Source: Paenalcaligenes hominis_A (GTDB lineage: Bacteria > Pseudomonadota > Gammaproteobacteria > Burkholderiales > Burkholderiaceae_B). From it: a DNA stretch of 64,000 nt. This document shows, piece by piece, positions 8,739 to 17,645 of this stretch (positions are counted from its first letter, which is position 1; the number at the start of each line of letters is the position of its first letter). Where the stretch lies: the NCBI RefSeq assembly GCF_041359055.1, contig NZ_JBGJKZ010000001.1:310001-374000 (forward strand), given 5' to 3'. Under the pieces are notes generated by a model that had not been told where the DNA came from, ran no database searches, and saw only the letters and a list, made by a program, of their open reading frames with translations. The position numbers and the translations under genes are program-made.

Positions 8739-9182
8739 GTGAATACCGAAACAATTTTTGTAGATAATTATTTGCCGGCGTTATTGGCCCAAGCCAGTCA
8801 GATTATTTCGACTGAGTTTCACCAAGTAGTACAGAAAAATGGTTTGTCTATTACTGAATGGCGTGTGTTATCCATTTTGTCTGGAGCAGGCGTGGTCAGC
8901 GTAGGGCAATTAGCGCGTATTGCAACGAGCAAGCAGCCTACCGTGACTCGAGTGGTGGATAAAATGGTTAACGCAGGTTATGTGCATCGTGTGGCCCACA
9001 ATGGGGACAGACGGGTGTCGTTAGTGGAAATTACAGAGCCAGGGAAAGTATTAATTTCTGGTTTGATTGAACAAGCCAAAAAGCACGAGTCAGAGGTTAT
9101 TGAGCGCCTCCAGCCATTGGATGTGGAAGCGCTAAAAGCGACGTTGCGTCGCTTAATTTTAGAAAACCGCGTGGACGAGTAA
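8739..9182 (+). CDS. MarR-family transcriptional regulator
   Basis: 147 residues with a GTG start preceded by an AGGG site. The winged helix is VSVGQLARIATSKQPTVTRVVDKMVNAG, and the wing has HNGDRRVSLVEITEPGK with the D-R-R pattern. It is divergent from iorA across a repeat-bearing gap, so iorAB is the likely target. Ligand unknown; an aryl pyruvate or aryl acetate would fit. Its stop abuts the galU stop on the opposite strand, with no terminator between. Confidence 0.85.
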   Translation: MNTETIFVDNYLPALLAQASQIISTEFHQVVQKNGLSITEWRVLSILSGAGVVSVGQLARIATSKQPTVTRVVDKMVNAGYVHRVAHNGDRRVSLVEITEPGKVLISGLIEQAKKHESEVIERLQPLDVEALKATLRRLILENRVDE

Positions 9183-10019
9183 TTAGACGTTAAGTTGGTG
9201 GTATTTACGCCCAAACTCGACGGTGGCTTGGAAAAAGCCTTCTTTGCTGCCGCAGTCGAAACGGGTGCCCTGATAGCTATAGCCAAATACAGGTTGTTCT
9301 TTGAGTAAGCTAGCAATGGCGTCGGTTAGTTGAATTTCACCGCCCACGCCGGGGGTGGTTTGGCGTAAATGCTCGAATATCTCTGGCTCTAGCACATAAC
9401 GGCCTACTACTGCCGAGCGGCTTGGGGCCACATCAGGGGCGGGTTTTTCTACAATGCCATCCAAACGCATCGTTTGCCCATCGACTGGCTGGCCTGACAC
9501 GATGCCATATTTGTCGGTGTGTTCGAGCGCCACTTGTTGTACTGCAATAACACTGCCATTGTTTTGATGAGCGGCTTCTACCATTTGTAAAGAAACACTA
9601 GGCTCGGCATCAATCAGGTCATCGGCTAACAACACGAGAAAGGGCTCATTGCCAACTATGGGAGCTGCACACAACACAGCATGACCCAAACCTTTTGGCG
9701 TGGCTTGACGGGTATAAATACAGCTTATGTGTGGGGGCAGCACATTGCGCACAATGTCCAGTAGCTCATGCTTTTCTTTGGCAGCCAGTTCTGACTCTAG
9801 CTCGGGCATACGGTCAAAGTGATCCTCGATAGCGCGTTTATTGCGGCCAGTCACAAAAATGAGTTCAGTGACGCCTGCCGCAATGGCCTCTTCGACCGCG
9901 TATTGAATCAAGGGCTTGTCCACTATAGGCAGCATTTCCTTGGGCATGGCTTTGGTAGCTGGAAGAAAACGGGTGCCTAAACCAGCAACCGGGAAAACAG
10001 CTTTGCGAATAGGTTTCAT
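9183..10019 (-). CDS. galU: UTP--glucose-1-phosphate uridylyltransferase
   Basis: 278 residues, family-typical. Nucleotidyltransferase signature at the N-terminus (FPVAGLGTRFLPATKAMPKE), then LADDLI and VEKP motifs. It makes UDP-glucose for envelope polysaccharides and LPS. It is the last gene of a birA-coaX-small ORF-galU run on the minus strand. It begins 14 bases after the small ORF stop. Confidence 0.96.
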   Translation of the reverse strand: MKPIRKAVFPVAGLGTRFLPATKAMPKEMLPIVDKPLIQYAVEEAIAAGVTELIFVTGRNKRAIEDHFDRMPELESELAAKEKHELLDIVRNVLPPHISCIYTRQATPKGLGHAVLCAAPIVGNEPFLVLLADDLIDAEPSVSLQMVEAAHQNNGSVIAVQQVALEHTDKYGIVSGQPVDGQTMRLDGIVEKPAPDVAPSRSAVVGRYVLEPEIFEHLRQTTPGVGGEIQLTDAIASLLKEQPVFGYSYQGTRFDCGSKEGFFQATVEFGRKYHQLNV

Positions 10020-10033
10020 ACGAAAAGACCGAG

Positions 10034-10192
10034 TTAAGGTTGAGAAGGGCCAACATGAATGTGGGCATGATTAAAAAAAGGTTTAGGGGAGGGACTGCGT
10101 CCTAATTCACTTGGTGCAATGCCAAAAAAGCCCTGACCATAAGCCAATAAAAAAAGATTAATTATGACTAAAAATAAAGCAAAGGTACGCAT
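10034..10192 (-). CDS. small hydrophobic-start protein, 52 residues
   Basis: ATG at 10192, TAA at 10034-10036. The product starts MRTFALFLVIINLFLLAYGQG and continues FFGIAPSELGRSP. The N-terminal 18 residues form one hydrophobic segment, a membrane anchor or uncleaved signal. The start lies 12 bases after the coaX stop with an AAGGATC site, so it is probably co-transcribed between coaX and galU. The opening resembles, from memory, that of longer betaproteobacterial proteins encoded beside coaX, some of which carry a SPOR domain. No such domain is present here. It may be a shortened relative or a small membrane protein in its own right. Confidence 0.6.
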   Translation of the reverse strand: MRTFALFLVIINLFLLAYGQGFFGIAPSELGRSPSPKPFFNHAHIHVGPSQP

Positions 10193-10204
10193 AGGGATCC
10201 TTTT

Positions 10205-11008
10205 TTAGTATTGCGTTGCCATATAGGCTAAACCATCTAAAACCGGAGTGGGTTGGTACAACAACTTTTCTGGTCGTAATTGTAATTGCTGCTGCCGCTG
10301 CAAATAAGCCTGTTCTATTTCAGTGTGAACGAGCTCCCAACCGCCCCCACTGCATACCAGTAACGGTACACCAAGGTCTAACTCTAAGGCGAGTTGCCAT
10401 TGTCGTAATACGGCACCAGCTTGGGCGGCAGCAATTCCTGTACTGATTGCTGCTCGGGTATGGGTAGGAAAATCCAAAAGTGCTCCAGGGCCTTGGCCCA
10501 GTTTAGCTGTTTTGGTAGCGAGGGCCTCATACATGAGTTGAGGACCAGGCAAGATCAGCCCCCCTTTGAATAAAGCAGTTTCCGTCGATGTGGCCGAGCA
10601 TAAGGTGTCTACAGTAGTAGCAGTACCAAAACTAGCATGCACAATAGGGCGTGCTAGGGCCTGATGTTGCATAAGCACACCGATTAATGCCAACCAGCGA
10701 TCAGTTCCAAGCTGATTAGGTTGATCATAACCATTGCGTAAAATAGCACAAGGTTGAGCCGAGTTGAGCCAGATTACAGGGCATGCTATGTCTTGTAGTA
10801 GCTGTAGAATGCGCTGTTCGACTTCGGCTTTGGCTACCGAGATAAGCAATGCCCGCTTTGGCTGTAAGTGATGCTGGTTTAGCCAAGGGATAAATTGGTC
10901 TAGTTCGTCTGGGGTTAAGGCTACTGTATGCGCGTGACAACGCTCTCCGCTAGCTAGTGCATAGCCAAACTTAATACGGGTGTTGCCTATGTCTATGAGT
11001 AAATTCAT
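10205..11008 (-). CDS. coaX: type III pantothenate kinase
   Basis: 267 residues. Phosphate-binding motif LLIDIGNTRIKFGYA at the N-terminus, the mid-protein GTDRWLALIG motif, and FGTATTVD. It phosphorylates pantothenate, the first step of coenzyme A synthesis, and is the ATP-dependent form not inhibited by CoA. Its start overlaps the end of birA by 4 bases, a coupling common in this bacterial family. Confidence 0.95.
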   Translation of the reverse strand: MNLLIDIGNTRIKFGYALASGERCHAHTVALTPDELDQFIPWLNQHHLQPKRALLISVAKAEVEQRILQLLQDIACPVIWLNSAQPCAILRNGYDQPNQLGTDRWLALIGVLMQHQALARPIVHASFGTATTVDTLCSATSTETALFKGGLILPGPQLMYEALATKTAKLGQGPGALLDFPTHTRAAISTGIAAAQAGAVLRQWQLALELDLGVPLLVCSGGGWELVHTEIEQAYLQRQQQLQLRPEKLLYQPTPVLDGLAYMATQY

Positions 11009-11913
11009 GCGATAGGCTCTGGCTTAGATGGGCGTACCGAGACCTCGCCTACCGAAATGGCATGGGTTTGGCCTGCACGCCGCAACAGTAACTGACCGTG
11101 CTCGTTGATGCCAGCCCCTATGCCCTCAAGCAGCGTTTGATTGTTATCAATAATCGCCAACGCTCTATCTACTAAACCATCTACTTTTTTGTAGCGTGCG
11201 GGCAAGTCTTTAAAACCATACGCAGTCACATCATTAAGAGCTTGATACCAACTTTTGGCAATATGGGCTGCAAGCTCGGCAGCACTGATATGCTTTAGGG
11301 TAGGAGACTCGTCTACTACGTCCGCCCAATCGGCCACATGACGGTTTAAAGCATGACTTAATGCTTTGGCATCGTTAAGGTTGACACCAATGCCGATGAT
11401 AACCACATGGTGGTCAGCACTAAGAGGAGAAGTGCTGGCCCGTGTGACTTCGGTCAAAATACCAGCCAGTTTGCCGCCGCGCCACAAAATATCGTTAGGC
11501 CATTTCATTGTGAGTTTGTGCGCGTCTTGGATGGGCAGCAAAGCACGTAGCGCTTCTGTAGCGGCGACCCCAGCCAATGGGGATATGGTAGCCAACTGGC
11601 GTGCAGGCAAGAAAATATCAAAAGCACAAGAAAACATAAGGTGACCACCACGACGGTTTTCCCAAGTGCGTCCGGCACGACCGCGACCGCGGTCTTGAAG
11701 ATGGGCACCAAGCAGCCAAGGACGAATGAGTTGTCCAGAGCCAGCACGTGCGAGCTCTAGTAAATCCGCATTGGTTGAGTCAGTACGCTCGACCCAGCGT
11801 AGAGTAGGAAAAAAAGGAAGCATGCTTTTAAGTTGTTGGATGATCACACTGGGATCATCTAGACCTAAAGCGGCGGGACAAGGCTTCAAGGGTAAACGGG
11901 TGTTCACAGGCAC
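11005..11913 (-). CDS. birA: biotin--[acetyl-CoA-carboxylase] ligase
   Basis: 302 residues. The biotin-binding loop GRGRAGRTWENRRGG, catalytic KWPNDI and GIGVN motifs are all present. There is no N-terminal DNA-binding winged helix, so this is the ligase-only form that does not repress biotin genes. It attaches biotin to the carboxyl carrier protein of acetyl-CoA carboxylase. It is the first gene of the run leading to coaX and galU and is divergent from the hydrolase at 11969. Confidence 0.93.
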   Translation of the reverse strand: MPVNTRLPLKPCPAALGLDDPSVIIQQLKSMLPFFPTLRWVERTDSTNADLLELARAGSGQLIRPWLLGAHLQDRGRGRAGRTWENRRGGHLMFSCAFDIFLPARQLATISPLAGVAATEALRALLPIQDAHKLTMKWPNDILWRGGKLAGILTEVTRASTSPLSADHHVVIIGIGVNLNDAKALSHALNRHVADWADVVDESPTLKHISAAELAAHIAKSWYQALNDVTAYGFKDLPARYKKVDGLVDRALAIIDNNQTLLEGIGAGINEHGQLLLRRAGQTHAISVGEVSVRPSKPEPIA

Positions 11914-11968
11914 GATACGTAGATTTAGTTAAAATAAAACACATTACTCCTATTATGGCATTTTAGAC

Positions 11969-12637
11969 ATGGAACGTATGCAGACTATTCAGTTCGAGGG
12001 CAAAGCAGGGCGTATTGATTGCGCTATGGATTGGCCCGAAGCCCATCAGACGATTCGAGGTTGGGTGTTGTTGTTGCACCCCCATCCTTTGCACGGGGGC
12101 GCACGTAATAACAAAGTCATTACCACCATGAGTCGTGCCGCAACGGCACAGGGTTTAGTTGTGGTGCGTCCTGACTTCAGGGGCGTAGGCGTCTCGGCGG
12201 GCAGCTTTGATCAGGGGCATGGTGAAACCCTAGACATGTACGAGCTTGTGTTGCAGTTTCAAGCACAGTTTCCCGATATTGCACAGCACGCATTTTTATT
12301 GGGCGGGTTTTCGTTTGGCACATCGGTGGCGGCTCAGCTTTACAGCTTGCTAAAGCAAGCAGGCCAAACACCGCCACAGCATTTGGTGTTAGCTGGCTGT
12401 GCGGTAAAGCGGTTTATGTTTTTGGATACCGTAGAAGTGCCTGAGTATACGTATTTGGTGCACGGTGCTGATGACGAGGTGGTTCCTATAGACGAAGCCA
12501 TGACATTTGCGCAAGCTCACGATTTAGCGGTAACAGTCATACCCGAAGCCGGTCATTTTTTTCATGGCAAACTGATTCTGTTACGTGAGCTAGTGGCAGC
12601 CCAGTGGCAGTTAGGCTTGTTGCGTGGTGATTCGTAG
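11969..12637 (+). CDS. alpha/beta hydrolase of the short cytoplasmic type
   Basis: 222 residues. The oxyanion strand HPHPLHGGARNNKV, the nucleophile elbow GGFSFGTSVA with Ser, and a late HGADDEVVP and AGHFFHG give the Asp and His of a catalytic triad. The HPHP-x-GG pattern is typical of a widespread uncharacterised group related to dienelactone hydrolase. A second ATG lies three codons in. Substrate unknown. It is divergent from birA. Confidence 0.8.
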   Translation: MERMQTIQFEGKAGRIDCAMDWPEAHQTIRGWVLLLHPHPLHGGARNNKVITTMSRAATAQGLVVVRPDFRGVGVSAGSFDQGHGETLDMYELVLQFQAQFPDIAQHAFLLGGFSFGTSVAAQLYSLLKQAGQTPPQHLVLAGCAVKRFMFLDTVEVPEYTYLVHGADDEVVPIDEAMTFAQAHDLAVTVIPEAGHFFHGKLILLRELVAAQWQLGLLRGDS

Positions 12638-12749
12638 GTTTTTGTTACACATCGTAGCGTGCCAATTGGCCTTTAGCCGTTCTTAGCACCGAATGACGTG
12701 CCTATAATGGTACACACTTTCTTTTGCCCCTTATTAATGACGTCGAATT

Positions 12750-13943
12750 ATGTTTAACAACGGTCGAATTTCTTTACGCCGCTATGTGGCGGCGCTAAGT
12801 CTGGCTTTTATGCCTTTGCTTTCTGTGGCTCAACAGCTAGCTTCAAGTCCAGACTCCACTTTGGTCAGTGAATTATCTACTATTCCTGCCCCTACCTTAG
12901 GTGCTAAGGCATGGTTGAGCTTAGACGTAAATAGCGACCAAATTATTGCTGCCCACAACATTGATGAACGTATTGAGCCTGCTTCATTAACCAAGCTCAT
13001 GACTGCGTATTTAGTGTTTGATGCGATTGAAGACGGTCGATTAAGCCTAGACCAAGAAGTCACAGTCTCTGAAAATGCGTGGCGTACCGAAGGCTCGCGT
13101 ATGTTTTTAAACCCTAACTCGCAAGTGACTGTTAATGAATTACTGCAAGGCATGATTGTGCAGTCGGGTAACGATGCGACGGTAGTATTAGCAGAGACTA
13201 TTTCGGGTAGCGAGGAAGCCTTTGCTGCTCTGATGAACGAAGAGGCCAAGCGCCAAGGGTTAAGCAACACGCATTTTGAGAATGGCAGTGGCTTACCGCA
13301 CCCAGATCACCTGACCTCAGTACGTGATTTAGGTATTTTAGCCAAAAACTTAGTGACCCGTTTTCCACAACACGTGCATTATTACAGTCAAAAAGAATAC
13401 CTCTACAACAAAATCAATCAACCCAACCGTAATCGTTTGTTATGGCTAGATACTACCGTGGATGGACTGAAAACGGGTCATACTAAGTCAGCAGGTTATG
13501 GCTTGGTGACCACGGCTTTACGTGATGGGCGTCGCATTATTACCGTTGTCACTGGCACGGCTAATGACGCCGCGCGCACAGAAGACAGTCTGAAGCTTTT
13601 AAATTGGAGCTATCAAAACTTTGATACGGTAGAGCTTTATAAGCCTAATGAGCCCATAGTCAATGCACGTATTTGGGAAGGGGAAAGCGAGAATGTAGGC
13701 TTGGGGTTAAAGCGTTCAGTATGGGTAACCGTACCACGCGGTCGTGCTAACGATATCAAACCAACAGCACACTACACTCAGCCCTTGATGGCACCCGTCG
13801 CCCAAGAACAACAGGTGGGTAACGTCACCTTTAGTCTAGAGGACCATACTCTTGCTAATGTGCCCTTGTTGGCATTGGAAAATGTGCCTCAGGCCGGCTT
13901 TGTTGGGCGTATGATTGATAAAGTTCGCATGTGGTTTAACTAA
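12750..13943 (+). CDS. dacA: D-alanyl-D-alanine carboxypeptidase (PBP5/6 type)
   Basis: 397 residues. The signal peptide covers residues 1-27 (hydrophobic core then SVAQQ). SxxK is in PASLTKLM, SxN in QSGNDATV, and KTG in LKTGHTKSAGY, the three active-site motifs of serine penicillin-binding proteins. The C-terminal GFVGRMIDKVRMWFN looks like the amphipathic membrane anchor of this class. It trims the terminal D-alanine from peptidoglycan pentapeptides in the periplasm. A TATAAT box lies at 12713-12718, but no good -35 is seen. The gene heads dacA-dat-ybeD-lipB-lipA. Confidence 0.95.
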   Translation: MFNNGRISLRRYVAALSLAFMPLLSVAQQLASSPDSTLVSELSTIPAPTLGAKAWLSLDVNSDQIIAAHNIDERIEPASLTKLMTAYLVFDAIEDGRLSLDQEVTVSENAWRTEGSRMFLNPNSQVTVNELLQGMIVQSGNDATVVLAETISGSEEAFAALMNEEAKRQGLSNTHFENGSGLPHPDHLTSVRDLGILAKNLVTRFPQHVHYYSQKEYLYNKINQPNRNRLLWLDTTVDGLKTGHTKSAGYGLVTTALRDGRRIITVVTGTANDAARTEDSLKLLNWSYQNFDTVELYKPNEPIVNARIWEGESENVGLGLKRSVWVTVPRGRANDIKPTAHYTQPLMAPVAQEQQVGNVTFSLEDHTLANVPLLALENVPQAGFVGRMIDKVRMWFN

Positions 13944-13990
13944 GTCATGGCTCTTTTTTCTTCTTTATCATTGTTGTAAACGAGGCAAAC

Positions 13991-14863
13991 ATGATTCCAA
14001 ACGTAGATCCTGACACTATCGTCTATTTAAATGGCGATTATGTTCGTATTGCTGACGCCAAAATCTCTGTGCTGGATCGCGGTTTTATTTTTGGTGATGG
14101 TATTTACGATGTGGTACCCGCCTATCAGGGCAAACCTTTCCGCATTGATGAACACTTAGCCCGTCTAGAGCGCAGCCTAAAGTTGATTCAGCTTGAAACT
14201 TCTTTTACGCGTCAGGACTGGGAGCAATTAGTCTTAGATATGCTGGCACGCGTAGGGCGTGGTCGCGACTGTATGGTGTATTTGCAGGTTACCCGTGGCG
14301 CAGCCAAGCGGGATCATGCGTTCCCCGCCGACAGCACACCTACCATTTTTTGCATGGTAACCCCGTTCGAGCGTCCGACCGAGACACGTGAAAAAGGCTT
14401 AATAGCTGTAGCAACTCAAGATGTACGGTGGTTAATGTGCCATATTAAATCCATTTCATTGCTAGGGAATGTGCTTGCGCGTCAGCAAGCCGTCGAAGCG
14501 GGGGTTGATGAGGTCATTCAATTCCGAGATGGTTTTTTAACCGAAGGTTCGTCAACCAATATATGGGTAGTCAAAGACGGTGTATTGCTTGCACCCCCAC
14601 GTAATAATTTAATTCTCGAAGGCATCCGGTATAGATTGCTCGAGGAGCTCGCGGCTAGTGCTAATATTCCATTTGAAGCGCGTCCTATTGCCGAGGCCGA
14701 AGTGGCTGAGGCCGATGAGTTATTAATTACTTCTGCTACCAAAGAAGTGCTACCTATCTTGCAATATAACGGCAAAGCAGTTGGCCGGGGACAGCCTGGC
14801 CCTATTTACCAGGCGCTCAGAGCAAGGTACGATGAACTTATTGCGCAACTAGAAGGACAGTAA
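13991..14863 (+). CDS. dat: D-amino acid aminotransferase, class IV PLP enzyme
   Basis: 290 residues. LDRGFIFGDGIYDVVPAYQG at the N-terminus, the PLP lysine in CHIKSISLLGNVLARQQA, and the class IV signature ending FLTEGSSTNIWVV. It probably interconverts D-alanine and D-glutamate for peptidoglycan. A branched-chain aminotransferase relative is less likely given the dacA context. It starts 47 bases after dacA and ends one base before the ybeD start. Confidence 0.88.
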   Translation: MIPNVDPDTIVYLNGDYVRIADAKISVLDRGFIFGDGIYDVVPAYQGKPFRIDEHLARLERSLKLIQLETSFTRQDWEQLVLDMLARVGRGRDCMVYLQVTRGAAKRDHAFPADSTPTIFCMVTPFERPTETREKGLIAVATQDVRWLMCHIKSISLLGNVLARQQAVEAGVDEVIQFRDGFLTEGSSTNIWVVKDGVLLAPPRNNLILEGIRYRLLEELAASANIPFEARPIAEAEVAEADELLITSATKEVLPILQYNGKAVGRGQPGPIYQALRARYDELIAQLEGQ

Positions 14864-14864
14864 A

Positions 14865-15137
14865 ATGGAAATCAAACCCGAAGATTCCCTAATTGAATAC
14901 CCTTGTGTCTTTCCCATCAAGGTCATGGGTAAAGCCGTCCCCGAGTTCGAGGACGTATTAATCGAGGTGGTTCTAGAGCACGATCCCGACTACGACCGTG
15001 GCACCTTGGTTAGTCGCCCCAGCGAAAAAGGTAATTACACAGGCCTGACATTTCATGTTAATGCGGTGTCACGCGAGCAGCTTGACGCACTTTATAAAGC
15101 TTTGCATGGTCACCCCCTTGTTTCTATTGTGTTGTAA
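14865..15137 (+). CDS. ybeD: YbeD-family (DUF493) regulatory-type protein
   Basis: 90 residues, family length. Opening LIEYPCVFPIKVMGKAVPEF and closing LYKALHGHPLVSIVL are typical. The fold resembles ACT-like regulatory domains. Function is not established. It always sits beside lipB, as it does here, 16 bases upstream. Confidence 0.93.
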   Translation: MEIKPEDSLIEYPCVFPIKVMGKAVPEFEDVLIEVVLEHDPDYDRGTLVSRPSEKGNYTGLTFHVNAVSREQLDALYKALHGHPLVSIVL

Positions 15138-15153
15138 ATCAGGTAAGTGGTAG

Positions 15154-15825
15154 ATGACTATGCAGTTGCGGTGGTTAAACGGCCAGCCCGATTACACTCT
15201 TATTTGGCAAGCCATGCAGGATTACACCAACACACGGCATGCCGATAGTTCCGATGAAATTTGGCTGTTAGAGCACCCCGCAGTGTATACCTTGGGCCAA
15301 GCAGGCAAACCCGAGCATATTCTAAATGCTCAGGCCATTCCTGTTGTGAAAACAGACCGTGGTGGGCAGGTAACCTACCACGGGCCAGGTCAGCTTATTG
15401 CTTATTGTTTAATTGATTTACGTCGCCAAGGCTTATATGTACGCGAGTATGTAGCCAAACTGGAAACTGCAATTATCCAAACCTTGGCGCATTTTGGAAT
15501 TGCTAGCGAACGCAAGGAAAATGCGCCGGGGGTATATGTACGTGGTCATATCGTACAAAATACCCATTACGCTTCTGATGAATTCGTTAAGATCGCTGCC
15601 CTCGGTGTTAAAATACGAAATGGCCGTAGTTACCACGGTTTGTCTTTAAATGTCGATATGGATTTACGCCCTTTCGATGGTATTAACCCGTGTGGCTATG
15701 CTGGGCTGGGCACCACCGACATGCGCTCATGTGGTCAGGCAGTCAGTCTGGAACAGGTAGGTCAGGTCTTGTCTTTACAGCTAAAACACCAATTTAGCGC
15801 TACTACTGAAAAAGCTTATGAATAA
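15154..15825 (+). CDS. lipB: lipoyl(octanoyl) transferase
   Basis: 223 residues. The motif TDRGGQVTYHGPGQLIAY, the acyl-accepting cysteine in GINPCGYAGL, and the lysine in ALGVKIRNGRSYHGL are all present. A 12-16 residue insertion between GVYV and KIAALG also seems usual in relatives of this family. It moves octanoyl from acyl carrier protein to lipoyl domains. It overlaps the lipA start by 8 bases. Confidence 0.96.
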   Translation: MTMQLRWLNGQPDYTLIWQAMQDYTNTRHADSSDEIWLLEHPAVYTLGQAGKPEHILNAQAIPVVKTDRGGQVTYHGPGQLIAYCLIDLRRQGLYVREYVAKLETAIIQTLAHFGIASERKENAPGVYVRGHIVQNTHYASDEFVKIAALGVKIRNGRSYHGLSLNVDMDLRPFDGINPCGYAGLGTTDMRSCGQAVSLEQVGQVLSLQLKHQFSATTEKAYE

Positions 15826-16801
15826 CGTGAATACTCCCAAACCTACAGTGCGTCCTCGTGAATACGACCCAACGCAAAAGCAGAAAGCGGAAGACAAAAC
15901 CTCGCGCTTACCTATAAAAATCGTTCAAACCGAGCGTTTGAAAAAACCGGATTGGATTCGCGTTAAAGCGGCTGCGCCTAGCTCGCGTTTTTATGACATC
16001 AAAACCATCCTGCGCGAACGCAATCTTTATACCGTTTGCGAGGAAGCCTCCTGTCCTAATATTGGCGAATGTTTTGGCAAGGGTACCGCTACATTTATGA
16101 TCATGGGCGACAAATGTACTCGTCGCTGTCCTTTCTGCGATGTGGGTCATGGTCGTCCCGATCCGTTAGACACCGACGAGCCCATTAACTTGGCTAAAGC
16201 CATTGGCGCGATGCGTTTGTCTTACGTAGTGGTTACCTCTGTAGACCGTGACGACTTGCGCGATGGCGGTGCCGCTCACTTTGCTGAGTGCATTGAAAAA
16301 GTGCGCGAGCACTCACCTCACACCACAATCGAGGTATTGGTGCCCGATTTCCGTGGCCGTCTGGATCGCGCCTTGGATATTTTTGAGCAAAGTCCGCCCG
16401 ACGTGATGAATCACAACCTAGAAACCATTCCTCGCTTGTATAAACAGGCTCGTCCGGGGGCCGACTACGAGCATTCGCTCAAGCTGCTGTCCCAGTTCAA
16501 AGAGCGCTGCCCAACGGTACCTACCAAATCAGGTTTAATGGTTGGTCTAGGTGAAACCAACGAGGAAATTCTCGAGGTAATGCGCGATCTACGTGCTCAT
16601 AACGTGGATATGCTTACTATTGGTCAGTATTTGCAGCCCTCCGAGCACCATTTACCTGTTTTGCGCTATGTCACTCCTGATGAGTTTAAAGAGCTAGAGC
16701 AAAAAGCATATGAAATGGGTTTCACCCATGCCGCTATTGGGGCTATGGTGCGTTCGTCTTATCATGCTGATCAGCAGGCCGAAGCTGCTGGCGTGGCCTA
16801 G
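15818..16801 (+). CDS. lipA: lipoyl synthase
   Basis: 327 residues. Radical SAM cysteines are in KCTRRCPFCDVGH and the auxiliary cluster cysteines in CEEASCPNIGEC. The C-terminal RSSYHADQ supplies the serine ligand. It inserts two sulfurs into octanoyl groups to give lipoate. It is the last gene of its run; a bidirectional terminator follows at once. Confidence 0.97.
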   Translation: MNNVNTPKPTVRPREYDPTQKQKAEDKTSRLPIKIVQTERLKKPDWIRVKAAAPSSRFYDIKTILRERNLYTVCEEASCPNIGECFGKGTATFMIMGDKCTRRCPFCDVGHGRPDPLDTDEPINLAKAIGAMRLSYVVVTSVDRDDLRDGGAAHFAECIEKVREHSPHTTIEVLVPDFRGRLDRALDIFEQSPPDVMNHNLETIPRLYKQARPGADYEHSLKLLSQFKERCPTVPTKSGLMVGLGETNEEILEVMRDLRAHNVDMLTIGQYLQPSEHHLPVLRYVTPDEFKELEQKAYEMGFTHAAIGAMVRSSYHADQQAEAAGVA

Positions 16802-16817
16802 AGTATGCCAAGCTAAA

Positions 16818-16847
16818 ATAAAAAAGGGCTTTTAAGCCCTTTTTTAT
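16818..16847. terminator. bidirectional intrinsic terminator between lipA and ung
   Basis: An AAGGGCTT/AAGCCCTT stem with A-run before and T-run after serves both convergent genes. Confidence 0.9.
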
Positions 16848-16862
16848 TATGTATTAAAACTA

Positions 16863-17630
16863 TTACGACGCAGCAATCCACTGGATAGGGGTTTGACCAT
16901 GGGCCTCTAGCCACGCATTGCATTGTTTGAATTGGCCGCTGCCTATAAAGGGCGTGGGCTTTCGTTTCGCCGCCAAAGGTGACGGGTGGTTTGAGCGTAA
17001 AATTTCAATTGGGCCCGTTTTATGTGCGTTGATAAGCTCGATTTTGGCCTGGGCGTGATTGCCCCACAGCATAAATACTTTTGGAGTGTCTAGCGTGAGC
17101 AAATGCTGCAAAATACCATCGCTGATGTATTCCCACCCTTTGTTGGCATGCGAGGCTGCTTTACCGTCTTCGACTGTAAGCGAGGTATTTAAAAGCAGCA
17201 CCCCTTGCTCTACCCAGGGCGTAAGATCGTGACGTGGCGGGTAGTTGGCGTATTCGGGGTATTCCAAATGCAGTTCTTCGTAGATATTACGCAAGCTAGG
17301 TGGGCACGGCACGTAGTCTGGTACAGAAAACGCTAAGCCTTGGGCTTGGCCTGGGCCGTGATAGGGGTCTTGGCCTAGGATAATGACCTTGATGTCGGCA
17401 GGCTGACACAGGGTTAAAGCATAAAAAGGATTAGATGGATAAATAACGGCCCCAGCCGAGAGGCGTTGTTTTAACCAGTAATCAAGCAGTTGTAGTTTGG
17501 TTTGTAGAGGTTCTTGTTGAAGTACAGACTGCCATTCGGGAGACAATGCCGCAACCAAAGGCTGGAGAGAGCCGGTTAATTGATTAAGCGTTTCTGGCTG
17601 ATCTAACAGCCCTAGTTGTTGCATGTGCAT
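16863..17630 (-). CDS. ung: uracil-DNA glycosylase, family 1
   Basis: 255 residues. Water-activating motif GQDPYHGPGQAQGLAFS and the DNA-intercalation loop NHPSPLAAKR are both intact. It removes uracil from DNA. It follows trpC by 15 bases, so it seems to ride at the end of the trp operon. An extra ATG two codons in is an alternative start. Confidence 0.96.
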   Translation of the reverse strand: MHMQQLGLLDQPETLNQLTGSLQPLVAALSPEWQSVLQQEPLQTKLQLLDYWLKQRLSAGAVIYPSNPFYALTLCQPADIKVIILGQDPYHGPGQAQGLAFSVPDYVPCPPSLRNIYEELHLEYPEYANYPPRHDLTPWVEQGVLLLNTSLTVEDGKAASHANKGWEYISDGILQHLLTLDTPKVFMLWGNHAQAKIELINAHKTGPIEILRSNHPSPLAAKRKPTPFIGSGQFKQCNAWLEAHGQTPIQWIAAS

Positions 17631-17645
17631 AAAAAATAGGTGTGT

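Noticed and set aside
12713..12718. TATAAT before dacA as a full promoter
   Set aside because: No -35 match at suitable spacing; noted only in the dacA entry.
12830..13270. 146-residue ORF antisense to dacA
   Set aside because: Overlaps the active-site region of dacA on the other strand; no independent support.
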